From Aphelocoma coerulescens (lineage: Eukaryota > Chordata > Aves > Passeriformes > Corvidae), in the NCBI RefSeq assembly GCF_041296385.1, contig NC_091020.1, forward strand, positions 34,235,001-34,299,000: a stretch of DNA of 64,000 bases, written 5' to 3'. Below are positions 52,236-64,000 of this stretch, one piece after another (position 1 is the first letter of the stretch; every line of letters begins with the position of its first letter). The notes under the pieces were generated by a model. The model made no database searches, was not told where the DNA came from, and saw only the letters and a program-made list of their open reading frames with translations. The position numbers and the translations under genes were made by a program.

Positions 52236-55200
52236 GCTCCAGGTAATCAACGTATAATTATCCAGTGCATGGCAAGCACAAAAATATTCTCTTTGCTTCC
52301 TCACACACTACTGAATTTTCACTCTTTAAATGTTCAAAAAGAGACATAAAATATGTCACACCTAAACAAAGGGTGTTTATTTTACTCCAGCCAGGTCAAT
52401 ACTCCCAGGGAAACAAGGCTGTTTAACTTGGTGAGAGATGTTCCCCTACAGCTCTTCCACGGCAGAAAAGCAGGAGATAACATTTTATCAGCGCTGTGCT
52501 GGTTGCTCAGCCAGGGCAGCACACACTGAAGGGCCACCAGGGTTTCTACAGCTCTTGTGTCTGTCTGCTCCCACAGACTGGTCCACAAAAGTTAGGGAGG
52601 AAGCACACGAGAGAGGAGGTGCCAGGTTGTCAGGGGGATCTCAATAATATTGAACAACAAAACTCCATCAGGTGAGGGGACAGACGACACCATCAGAGCC
52701 ACCAACAAAATAGCAGCGAATCCAACAATTTGGGAAATGTGTAATAGGACACTGAGCTGTTCCCCTCCAGACTTCTGGTCCTAATTAGATCCTTGTCCAA
52801 AATAATGGAAAGGGTTTGGGGGTTTTTTTTTTGTTTTTGTTTTAACTGATGGCTGATGTGTAGGTTGCAAAAAATGAGCTGCTCTGAGATTAGACAGTGA
52901 TATCATCGTGCAATCGACTCAGCCCAGCCACATTCCCCTTTCCCCCTCAGTTCTGCCAGCTGTCTCTTTTGTTATGCCACAGAAATTCCTGATATTCCCT
53001 CGTTGTGAGGGGGCAGAGCACGGCTGAGGTGCATGGAGTGGGCAGAGTATAAAGAGGTGCAGTAAAAGCTCATCCATCCCAGGGATGACAGCCCAGCATC
53101 TCAGCCAGCTACATAATAAAAGGCATGAAAGGAAAACAGAAATAAGGAAAATCAAAGCAAAAATCACCAGAGAAACAGGTAGAATTTTTTTGTTAATATT
53201 TGTAGGTATTTTCCAGGGGTCAGCAATGTTTTGGAACAACCTTCCACTGCTTTGAGTGCTCTGATATTGAGAAGAAATTAACTCCATCCCAGCCAAAACC
53301 AGGACAAAGCTTTTCTCCAATTCCTGACCAGTTTTTATGGGATGTGGATGGTTTTCTTACAAAACCCATATTCTTTGGACTCATATTTTGAGCTACAAGT
53401 AGGTACTTCATTTTAGCAATAAACCACATGTACCTGCCATGGCTTTTAGGGAAGGCAGAAGCTTTTATGCTAATCTTTGCCACATCTTTGTTTTAGATGC
53501 AATTCACGAAATATCTCTTGATTCTGTCGTTGGACCAACTTGGTCCTGGATTTCCAATTTGTCACACTCCAGGACAGGACAAATATTCCAGCTGCACTTT
53601 GGGAAGTGCAATGTTTTGCAATTTTCATGACCTCCTGAGACATGTTCTCCTCATCATAACACACCCAGAGAGAAGAGCTTTGCTCTGCAGCTCAAAATAT
53701 TTGATTTTTTCAGCATCAAGAGCTATGAGGAGGTTTTTCCTTGGATGACGATGCATATTATGCAGTTAATTTCTTTACCTTGATCTGATAAAAAACTTTA
53801 CTCTTAAGGAGTTCAACTGATGAATGCCCATATTTGGTTTTGTGGGCATATTTTGGACACAATCAGACAATGCACAGGAAGAAATATTTCATAAATATGA
53901 GGGCAAATCAGCAGAATTTCATCATCTCCTCCCGAGCTATGGTGATTCATATCAGCTGAAAGAGATACGACAATAAAAAAAAAGGAATGCAAAAGAGACA
54001 CCTTGAATTAACATCAGGCAGCAAACAAGTGAAGCTGAGTTTTGAACTCAGTGCAAGACAGTAATTGTAGCTGGTGAGGGAAGAAAAAAACCATCACAGC
54101 ACTGGAATTCCAGAAAGCTGCTCTTCTAAGGGAAAATACTTCTTGGTCTTTCTGATGGGTGAGAGGCTCAAAGTACAGTGCCACTGAAACAGGAGAGTAA
54201 CTGCAGCCCCAGAGCCCCAAATCTGCCAAGACACAGAGAACGGTGCCAAAAACACATTTCAGACTTCAGCAAGACCCAAGCAGAGACTCCTGGGCTTGTC
54301 TCAGCTTCCTGATGGTTAAAAGCTGGAAAGGTGGCAGAACCTCAGCAAAAACACCTGGAAAGCCTAGGCTGGGAGAAAATAGCCAGGAGAGTGTCTGGAG
54401 AGGAGAGGACACAGGGACACCAGTTCTCAGTGGGATTTCCCTGCTGGGAAGTTTGCTGAGATCTACAGAGTTTTAAAGAAATTTAAAGTTTCTCCAACAC
54501 AGGCTTGTGACTCTGAACCTCAACAAATGGAAGTCAAGGTTTCCTCTGCTTCCCAAAATTCCCTCTGCATCTCACTGAACTTAATTTTGCTTATACATCT
54601 TCCCATTTATTTTTTTCTTTGATCCTCTAGAAAAAAGGAATCTCCTGACTTTTTGAGCTGCAGATGGTTCCAGTAGGAAAGCAGTGACCAGTGACCCCAG
54701 GAGAGGATCAGCACGAAAACTCTGAGGTTTTGTTTCTCTGTTTGCATCTGAAGGATTCCCGTTGCCAATTACAGTTGGCTGCTGTCAGGGAGCATTACTC
54801 CTAACAAGATCTCCAGAAACACACAACCAACATGATTTTGAAGTTTCTAATACTCCAGATCTGTGCAAAGCTTGAGGACAGTGATATCATGCTGTCAACA
54901 GCTGTCACAAGTAGTAGGGTTTCATTTTGTTGCTGGCCTAACAACAATCTTTTCCTTTTCTATTTTGTGCTCCAGCACATCTTCAGCTGTCACAGCAGAT
55001 CTGTCAGGCAATATTACCCTCCCAACAATATCAGCTCAAATTGCTTCCCAGAACACTCCTCTCCTGGCCTCTCAAAGGCATGAGCCTATTTTCTCAACTG
55101 CAACAGTAGAACTAATTCGCTCCACGGCAGCGCATCTTTTCTGTAAAACACCAAATTCGGGATGTCAAAGATTAATCCAAAAGGCAAAATCATGTAAAAT

Positions 55201-55560
55201 TGCTAAATCACAGCACTTATGTGCTGAGCTGCTGTGGAAGACTTCCCAGCTGAAGGGAGAAAGCCTTTTGCTCATGGCATCAATGCCGTGGAAATTCAAG
55301 TCCTGCAGCCCAGTGTGAGCGGCTGCCCGCAGCCTTTCAGCCAAAGGGAGATGGGGAATGTGCACTGCTCTTTTCAAGCTTTGCCACTTCCTAATAACCA
55401 TCTGCTCCTGGGATTGCAGTTGTGAAGGGCATAACAGGAATCCTCAAGAGAACAGTACCTTTCCAGTGGTATAGATCTAAACGTGGCTATTAAAACAAAA
55501 AACATCCAAGATGGAGAGAAAGGGAAAATGGCATTCCAGGGGTTAAAAGTTCAGAAAAAG

Positions 55561-55655
55561 CTCATCTAGTGGAAGGTGTCCCTGCCCATGGCAGGGGGTT
55601 GGGAATAGGTGATCTTTAAGGTCCCTTCCAACCCAAACCATTCTGTGATTCTCTG
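55561..55655 (+). mobile_element. CR1 LINE 3' end, sense on plus strand
   Basis: CTCATCTAGTGGAAGGTGTC, CCCATGGCAGGGGGTTGGG, AGGTCCCTTCCAACCCAAAC and a terminal ATTCTGTGATTCTCTG. It is short and heavily 5'-truncated. Confidence 0.92.
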
Positions 55656-58600
55656 AAAGAGCTGTCACAGGCAGCAAACACATCACAGGTCAGCACTCCC
55701 TGCTGCAGCACTCAGGGAGCTGCTCAGACATTTTATCCCTCTGCAAACATCTGTGTTCTGAAATCCTGTCCTTTCCTGGAGACACAGCTCTTGCTGTAGC
55801 AAAGCCTTGAACCTCCTGTGGGTTTATTGTAAGGTGTCAGCTGTGAGTAGCAGTGAAGGAGAAAGGCTGACAAATCCCTTTTCCTGCTGGATGTCTCTAT
55901 GTTCCGAGAGCAGGTGTGCCACAGCATGAATATTTTTATTTCCACAGAGGAATTATTCCCTCATTACAGCGTATGAGCTGCCTGGCACAGCTGATTTCAC
56001 ACTTGGCTGGTGCAGATGATGTTACAGGTCACACAGTCATTTTCTGCCATGCAAGATAAAAACCTGTCTGCTGCAGTCAAACCCTGAGCTGTCTTCATCA
56101 GAGTCGGTATTTCACTCAAATCAGCACAGCAAATATGGTTTATCTGCAGGTAGGAGAAGAGAGGAGGAATCCAGCAGGCAGGATTCAGTGTGAGACAGAG
56201 ACAGATAATACACAGGAGAGCTAAAGTGGGTCTGTCCAGAGGTGGACATGCATCAAGTATGCCAACAGTGAACTGCAGACAAGAAAATGAAGTCCAGTCA
56301 ATTGAAATTGCAATGAAAACTATTTTCAAGTTTTCTCTCTTCCCTCTGTTCGCCTGCCAATGGCTTGTGGGGGGGACAATTTCATTTTCCTGTTTTGCCA
56401 ACATCTCCTCTTCCCAATGGGCAAAGCCTACCAAGACTGAATAGAAACTGCAGAATCATGGCAAGGATCCAGCTGAGATTTCAGCACCCATTTAAATAAA
56501 AACACATGCTTAGTTCCAGCTCTCTTCAGAAAAACCTTTAAGCACTCAGCTGAAGCTTTTAAAGTGGTCTTTTGTGCGTTCTTTTTCTTTTTAAATTGTT
56601 TGATAAAAGTAAATGTTGAGTAACCAAGGGCTTCAGCAGAGAAGCAGCACTAAATTGTGCAGGTCTGAACTGGGGCTTGTACATTCTCTAAGCCCAGGTT
56701 TGCTCAGGGCACTTTGTGCCAAGGTGTTTCTGTATTTTGAAAGCAAAAAGGCAGCAAACAGGAAGAAAAAACAGAATTGTCCTTCATCTCCTTTGTGCAC
56801 AGGAACTGCTGAGAACACCCAGAGTGTGACCCTTCACTGTGGCCCATTTAACAAAGAATGAAATCAGCTGTAAGACACAAAACCCAACAGCAGAACATCA
56901 TTGTACCTGTAAATGTGCAACTTAGACTGCAGTGGCTCTGACATCCAGGAACAGAGAGGAAAATCCTGGCTCCTCTGAGCAAGGAGGCAAATCAAACATC
57001 AAGGGAAGAGAGTGTGGCAAGTGCTATTCTATGCTATCATGAAGACATAGGACTGAGAAAAATCATTCAGCACGTACAGGCAAGAAAAATGTTTTCATTA
57101 AAAAAAAAAATCATTAAAGAAAGGATCTCACAAGCAGGGCAAGCTCCTGCTTCCCTCAGGTATTCCTGGTCATCCATAACTATCAACATTTTTCTGCCTT
57201 GCATCTGATTAACTCTCATGTGAGTTTGGAAAACGTTACAAAAATCTTCATTAAAATAAAAGAAGGGGTAACTACAGGAAAGAGTCCCTTTGCAGCCCTC
57301 ACGGTATTTACAATTCCAATATCAGCAACTTCTGCACTGTAGGCAGAATAAAACTTAATAAAATTAATTGGGGAAATTTTCATATGTGGAGAGAAATTGG
57401 AAAAGGCAAGGGTTATGGCTCTGGAAAATCAGAAGACTGCAGAAGCTTTAGACATAAAGCACAACTTAATCTTCTCAGCTTAGTTACGGGAATTTAAAAT
57501 CTGGAGGTTGTACCAGGAAACTGGTGGGGTTTTCTCCAGCTCCTCACTGGTCTGTCCCCTCCAGGCCAACACCAGGTGCTGCTATCCCAGCAAGAGTGAT
57601 CCCAACAATGTTCAGGCTCTCAGCATCCTGAGCCAAGCAGTGCAGAAGAGCAGTAGAAATGGTGCTACAGCACAAGGGAGGATCATTAGCCTGCAGAAGT
57701 GGTCCAAATTGTCCTCTGAGGTGTCAGTGGTTACACAATTTCCCAAGTAAAAGCATCTTTTCCATGTGGTTTCCCAAATGCTCATATCGACTTCAAGCCA
57801 ACCATTATGACTTAAACACAGTGGATTAAAGAGTTCACCCTTTCCTGCTGTGGGTACCTCAACAATGCTGTGCCCCAGTGGATGGGTTTGTGAGGTGCTG
57901 AGTCACTGCAAATGGATTTAAAGCATCAGCTGATGGCAGAGTGGGATTGTCAGTGCAAACACCAGGAAAGAAGGGGAAAGCCAGAAAGTGGCACCAAAGG
58001 CCATTAGTGTGAGGGTACAGCCAGGGAGGGAGCCCAGCCTGGGTTCAGGCTCTGCAAAGGGAGCGATCCATCAGTGGAAAAGGACACAAGGCAGAGGGGC
58101 AGAGGATGAAGAGGCACTGCAGGCTTGCCTTTAGGGAACTGCACCATGGTATCTCACAGTGTGAAGGTTTAGGGGACGATTGCTGAGGGAATTGAAGGGG
58201 AGGAGGTCTTTTGGTATAACTATCAGGCCCTGCTGAGGCTGGGGAGCACTAGGATGGACTTAGCCCATACAAGGGTAACCACCCAGCACCCCTGAAACAT
58301 GCCCTGAAGCTTCCCTAAGGTGATAAAGAAGGGGAAAAAAGAAAATCTGATCCTTAAAGGTCGGCTAAAAGAGAAACATCTGAAACAACACTTGAGAGTA
58401 GGCAGCAATAAGGGAGACAAAAGAGAAAAATCAGCAGCAAGTACCCCTTGGGTCTACTTCTAACTCTCCTATGCTGAAGCAGCTTCTGGAATTCTCTTCA
58501 TCTGCCCAACTCCTTTGTTTCCTCATTTGTGAAACTCAGCCATGGTCTCATCCCCAGCACTGCAGAGGAGGCAGTGGGACCTGGAGATCTGCACCATTTA

Positions 58601-61600
58601 TCTCACCTAGGCCTGTGCAGGGTGCTGCTGGAGGACTTGTACAGTCCCAGGAATTCACAATGGGAAGTGTCTCACATCTGGTTTCATCAGGCTTCCAATG
58701 CAACCTCTTGAAGATAAATCTAACTCCTAATGAAAACTGAAACATAACCCAGACACCACTTTGAGAGAGGGACAATGACAATGTACTACAAACCTAGCAG
58801 GGCTGGGGGCAGGCAGGGGAGCAAGGGAATTCCCTGCTCAGTTGGGGTCACAAAGATGATTGAGGAGGAGCAGATGACAGTGAGATGGTGCAGGCAGAGA
58901 CACATGGATGTGATGGGGAACAGCTCCAGGCATTTGTGTTTATCCGTGGATGTGGCTACAGCCCTGGGCAAATTGGAGCTGACTACAAAACATCCCATCC
59001 TATTCTCATGGTGGAAAATTCTAGCCTGATTACAAATAATTATCATCAGAAAACACATTGCCACATCAGCAGTAGAAAAAGATTTCATGACTATTAATTG
59101 TTCTGCTCTTAAGGATTCAGAAAGAGGACAAAATTGTATTACCAGGTGAGAGAGCAGAAATGGGAAAGCAAAAACTCCTAAGTAATAATCATAATCCACC
59201 CTAATGTATGGAATTACAAATTATTTAAGTAACGAACCAAACCCACATTTTCTGCTGTCTGTATAAAAACACAGAACATTCTATTTTCATTTAATTCTAG
59301 AAGTGAATCAGTGCCTCTATTTTTACCTTTGCAATAAAATTCCAATGTAATCTTGTTAGACATGTAAGTTGTGCCTGTAGCTTATGTTGTGTTTTGCTGC
59401 CAGGTGTTCATGTTTTAGCAGTTTTAGACTCTTCCCAAACTATGATATTCTATTGAAACAGCATTCATTACCTTTTAAAAAGATATTTAGCCAGAAATAA
59501 CGAATGAGGAATAGTGTAAACACAGGTGAAGAGCTGGCAGCCTCTGGTTTGTTCTTAGCCTCAATAAGATTCCAAGCCTTCATCTAAAAATGTCATTTTT
59601 ACATCCCCACTCTTATCCATCATATTTGTTCCATTTCATCAAAAGGCAAAGCTCAGAGTCACGTACTGAGTTATGGATAAATAACAATTGCAATTTCTTT
59701 GAAGTGTAAAAACTATTCTTACTCAACATATTTTTAAAAATAATTGCAAAATCATTTATTTTTCGACAAAGTAATCCCCAAGCTGCTGGTTTTAATGCTG
59801 GTTTTTAATACTGTTAGTTGCTTGAAGAACTTAGAGAGGAATTCAGTATTACCAGCTAAAATACATGAAAAATAGAACTCACATTTCCTATCTTCTGCAC
59901 TTCAGTGCACATTTAAAATCATCCCCCATTCTTCAGGAGGACAAGGCCTTCAAGTGGTTTGTAAGGTGCAGACATGAGCAGCACAAAGGCAACACAAAGC
60001 AGCCAGACCTGGATCCTGACATTATTAATGGCTCTTTCTCCAGCTCTGAATTTTGCAATGATTTTACAGAAAGTGGCTTTGCCTGTGCCTGCACTTCCCA
60101 GCTCTGATCTGATCCTGGCTGCATTTCACTGAAGGGAGCTCCTCAGCTGCCCATTGTGCTCTCTGTCTCCAAATTCAGCACTCTGCTGTATCCCAGCCTT
60201 TCTGTCACTCACATATTCACTTTTATGCCTGAATGGCACCCATTTGCTTCCTATTAGGAAATTGAGATTTTAAAAGGGAATAAATGGTGGAAGTTCTGTC
60301 ACTGATACCAAAAGGCTCAGAGTCTGAGCAGCTGCTGATACAACTGAGCTGGTGAGGCACTGTCCAGCAGGCTGAAAGTTACAGGGAAATCATTGTGACA
60401 ATAATACCATTGTACTTCAAATCAAAACAAATAATCACGTTAATGAGTCTAATCCAAAAAGCAAGAGAAATTGAGATGGGGTTTTAATGAATCCAGGGTG
60501 TTTCATATCCCAAACTTCACTAATATAAGAATGCTTCTTAAAGCAGCATCACAAAGGCTTCCATGTGCTTTATTTTCATGTCAGGGCACATTCCATATCT
60601 CTAATCCCCCCTTTTTCCCTTCCCACATTATCAGATGGCTGCAGAAGACACCAAACCCAGAGTCACCCCCAGCTCACCCAGCCCACTTTATGGAGCAGTA
60701 TTTGTCCTGCAGGATTTTCACTGGGAGCTGCTCTCCCTACCAGGAATGTAAGAACTTAACCTGGATTCAGGACAAAAGCCCCTGAACTTACATTTTAAAT
60801 AGGCTGAGGCCTATAAAACAATTATAAGCAAAAGGAATTTTGGAACCTAATCTTTGTCAGCATTGCTGGAGGAAAATAGGTCATGCCAAGCAAACCTGAT
60901 TTCATTCCTTGATATGATTACATGTTTGCTTTTATAAAGATGATTACATGGCTTAAACTGTTGCAAGGCATTTGACCTAGTATTGTACTGAGCAGAGATC
61001 CATGGGCAGGAGATCCTAAGTGAAACAGGGATTAGTGAAGCAGGAAAATTCAAAAAATGAGTGTCAGCAAGGAATGCTCTTATTCAGCTCCTGGTGGGAT
61101 CCCAAGGGGTTTTTTTTTGCAGGTGCTGTGTTATTCTGCACTGCCATCAACAGCTTTGAGGTAAACAAATAATCTGCACCTTACTTGAACTTGAGAGGGT
61201 TTTCATGTGATGAGGGAGAAAAGACTTTGCTGTTAACTGGGCCACTTGTGGAACCACCCCACAGGGATGGGGTTTTCCTTGGGAAACCACCGTGTCAGTG
61301 GTGGATTTGAATAAGAATACAGCTAAGAAGTGACAGAGAGGAGCTTAACAGCTCTGAGGGCTTTTTTGAGTTAGGAATTGTGGCTATGGGGTGCTCTGCC
61401 TGTTTTGCAGCAGGATTTCAGTGGCCTGCAGAACACCAAGGTGATGATGGTGCTGCTAAACACCAACATTTTAAAATAAAGCCTTTCATAGTGAGATCTC
61501 AACTCCTGTGTCCTCTCAGCCCTTCTGAAAGCTCCACATTTCTTCTGCAGAGAACACAGAGCTGAGGAGCATTGCTGGCAATAAATCTGGTGGTTGCTCC

Positions 61601-62380
61601 TACTCAGAGTTCCTCCTTCCTCTTTGGGTTTAATGAAATCCTCCTCAAGCACTGCTGTACATGTTGCCTGTAATCACTGCCCATCCATCAGGTTATTGTG
61701 GTGCAAGTTTAAAAACTCATTGGGAAAAGCTGATTTGCTTTTAAATACATCTGTATTTCTTTAAATTACACTGTTGCCTGAAAGAACCATGAGTCAGTCA
61801 GTCCATGTATTAACTTCCAGTGAGGACTTTTGCTCAGAATTAATGTGAATTCTCCACAAACAGCATTATTTCCTTTGGATAAGCAAATTGGACATTGCTT
61901 TTCAAATGGACAAGTAGCAGATAATGGTGTTTAGAGTGCCTGGGAATGCAAACTATTCCTGTATAATGAGACATCACAGAGCAGGAGACTTGGTACTTCA
62001 ACAAAACAGCATTTCTTTGACAGAAGGCTTTCAAGGTTAACTATGTAGAGCAGCTACAATTTATGCAAACAGAATCTCCCCTGATTCTTTAAACTGATCA
62101 CATCTATTTTCATCTCAAATGTAATCTAAAACATCTGATTTCCCTCTTCTCACCCTGAAGTGAAAATAATAGTGGTGCTTTCAGACAAAGGTCCAGGGAA
62201 GCTCTACCACTGCTCAGTTGTCATTTTCAAATGTGCCTATTTTAACGATGTACTTCTTATCTGGTTTTTGGAGTATTTTAAACCCATGTTGCAATAAATA
62301 CCTCTCCACTGCAATATTCACCGAGGAGGAAGTTAAATGACAAAGAGTTAAAGAAAATATCTGTAAGTGCAATACAAATT

Positions 62381-63046
62381 AAGTGGTGGTGCAACCGCTG
62401 GCTCTTGCTAAACACAATCCAACTCAATATTTAATTTGCTTTCTTTCCTCTTCCAGCATCCTTCCTTTCTAAAAAACTCCTCTTCACCACCAACCTCGAC
62501 CAGAAACTCCTGTACTATTTTGAGTTTTGTCATAATTTAACGTGTCCTTTAAAGCACACCTACTCTTCCCACACAAACTCAGTGAAATCATGATTTATTA
62601 CCTCACTTTTCCTCTCATCAGCCAGTAATCAAAGTCTTAATGTGATAATATTAATGCCAAATAGATTTTCATGAGAAGAAATATGGGAACATTTTCCATA
62701 TGCTCCATTCTTCCTATGTCTTGACTCTCACTGGCTGACAGGGCGCAGGAAAAAAACCAGAAACCTGAAGGCAATGTGTGATGCTCTTCTGGAAAGTTCT
62801 CAGTGCTGATGCAAGCAACAAAAAACCTGAGAAATAATCTCATTTGTTTTCTGGATACCCTAAATACGAAACTTTAAATATTGTAGAATTGATAAAACAA
62901 ACTAGAATCTGTTTGATACAAAGTAAGTGAGGTGCAACCACCAGCTCTTACTAAACACAATCCAATCCAGTATTTAATTTCCTTTCTTGCTATGTTACCC
63001 TTGCTGTTCCAATCCTTCCTTTCTAAAGGATACCCTTCACCACCAA
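62381..63046 (+). repeat. Imperfect direct repeat, copies ~543 bp apart
   Basis: The segment 62381-62494 is repeated at 62924-63046. Shared words in the same order are GGTGCAACC, CTAAACACAATCCAA, TATTTAATTT, ATCCTTCCTTTCTAAA and CTTCACCACCAA, with substitutions and small indels between. The sequence between the copies is not obviously repeated. I do not recognise it as a known transposon. Confidence 0.75.
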
Positions 63047-64000
63047 GGCTTCTGAAGGTGTGTATATATATAAAAATATAACTATTTACATGATAATCCT
63101 GCTTTCAAATCACAGACAATTACCTTGGAAATGAGGAGATTTCTGTGCACATGTAAGTGAAAAACTATCAAATACGAGTCAGGAGAAAATATTAAATACC
63201 AGTCAAAGGCACACTTGCTCGCTGTTGGAAGATGCCACATGAAATATGATGTCAATAAATACATTTCATTCCCTGCTATACATCAAAATAAGTAAAAACT
63301 GTCAGTAGCTTGGCTCAACGAAGTGTGGGAATGCAAAAGGGGGAGAACTGGAAATGTAGCTGCAAGTGTTTAATACAAGACTCTAAATTGAATATTGTTT
63401 CCCCTTTGCTGGCATGGCAAACAGGAGGGTGGGCAGATGCAGTCTCTGTTTGCACTGGCTCTTTCAGTGAGACATTTGCCATCTGGTTTGTGGAGGTGAA
63501 GTGAGTGGAGAGAAAAAGCCAAAATCTCTCTTTGAACATTAAACGAGTTGTTTCTGTTGGAGAGAAGATATTAAACCCTGAACTGCCTGGGTAGAAGGTT
63601 CCTTCTCTCCCCTTAAACAGCCACTCACTTGTTAATTCCCTCTTTGATTATAAGTAATGCAGGGGGGACGAGACAATCTAACAGCACCGGTCCATTCGTC
63701 AGCTCAAAGCAGAGGCCTCATGTGCCGGCAGTGAATTGCAATTTTTATCTCAAGGTATGTGTGCTTACCCTGGCCAGAGCTCACTTCCAATTCTGTAAAC
63801 TCCTTTTTCACATTTCATGTATATTTATGAATAGACTATTACTGCCAAATTCCGAGCTTAGCTCTCCACGCTGAGCTTAATACATATTCAAAAGTCACAG
63901 CTGTGACTGGGAGGAGATGAGCATTTTTGTGGAAGCCATTTCTTCCTCACATATCCAAATGTATTTCCTTAATTTATTGTCACATGCTTGTTAAACCGTG

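Larger units (their letters stand above)
38660..64000 (-). other. ADAM12: ADAM12 upstream intron, partial (at least 25 kb)
   Basis: Non-coding from the acceptor at 38660 to the right edge. The expected preceding exon (prodomain segment ending ...NLERNE-like with a phase-2 donor) was searched for by its reverse-strand donor pattern and not found, so this intron probably continues beyond the window. Contents are CR1 fragments at 40.46, 41.66, 42.76, 51.96 and 55.56 kb, older relics at 41.12 and 47.74 kb, and a duplicated segment at 62.38/62.92 kb. Between about 43 and 51 kb and between 56 and 62 kb I see mostly unique AT-rich sequence. Confidence 0.75.

Noticed and set aside
51662..52246. 194-residue open frame on the plus strand
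   Set aside because: Its second half is antisense CR1 sequence and the first half has no recognisable domain or splice context.

Overview
The window is vertebrate genomic DNA, and almost certainly avian. It carries many 3' fragments of CR1 LINEs, some with the terminal 'ATTCTGTG'-type octamer repeats, and these dominate bird interspersed repeats. A large LTR of a kind I associate with songbird endogenous retroviruses suggests a passerine, but that part rests on memory of the repeat family and is less certain. No bacterial, plasmid or phage content is visible.

The only protein-coding gene I can support is ADAM12 (meltrin alpha) on the minus strand. Eight consecutive internal exons were found by reading splice sites and translating: 38581-38659, 34910-34986, 22102-22285, 18166-18231, 17257-17328, 15073-15242, 13789-13873 and 8882-9030. 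All have GT-AG introns, all phases match, and together they give 882 nt of uninterrupted reading frame (293 complete codons plus a split codon at each end). They encode the distal prodomain with its cysteine switch, the furin-type cleavage site, and the metalloprotease domain through the zinc-binding helix and Met-turn. By order they are probably exons 4-11. The signal peptide and proximal prodomain lie beyond the right edge. The rest of the catalytic domain plus the disintegrin, cysteine-rich, EGF-like, transmembrane and cytoplasmic parts lie beyond the left edge.

Everything else is intronic. The left 8.9 kb is part of the intron after the catalytic exon, and the right 25 kb is part of a large upstream intron. 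The 12.6 kb intron between 22286 and 34909 holds the two most striking non-coding structures. One is a complete solo LTR at 26965-28282, minus strand, with a perfect 5-bp target duplication. About 500 bp away is an unbroken 831-nt homopurine tract (28794-29624) built of 10-bp units, with A-rich core repeats flanked by G-rich arms.

Dispersed CR1 fragments lie in both orientations, and three of them share a 70-odd-bp segment that is base-for-base identical. Older divergent repeats, microsatellites, a ~540-bp-spaced duplicated segment near 62.4-63.0 kb and a small CpG-rich spot near exon 22102-22285 complete the inventory. None of the open reading frames outside the ADAM12 exons looks like a gene.
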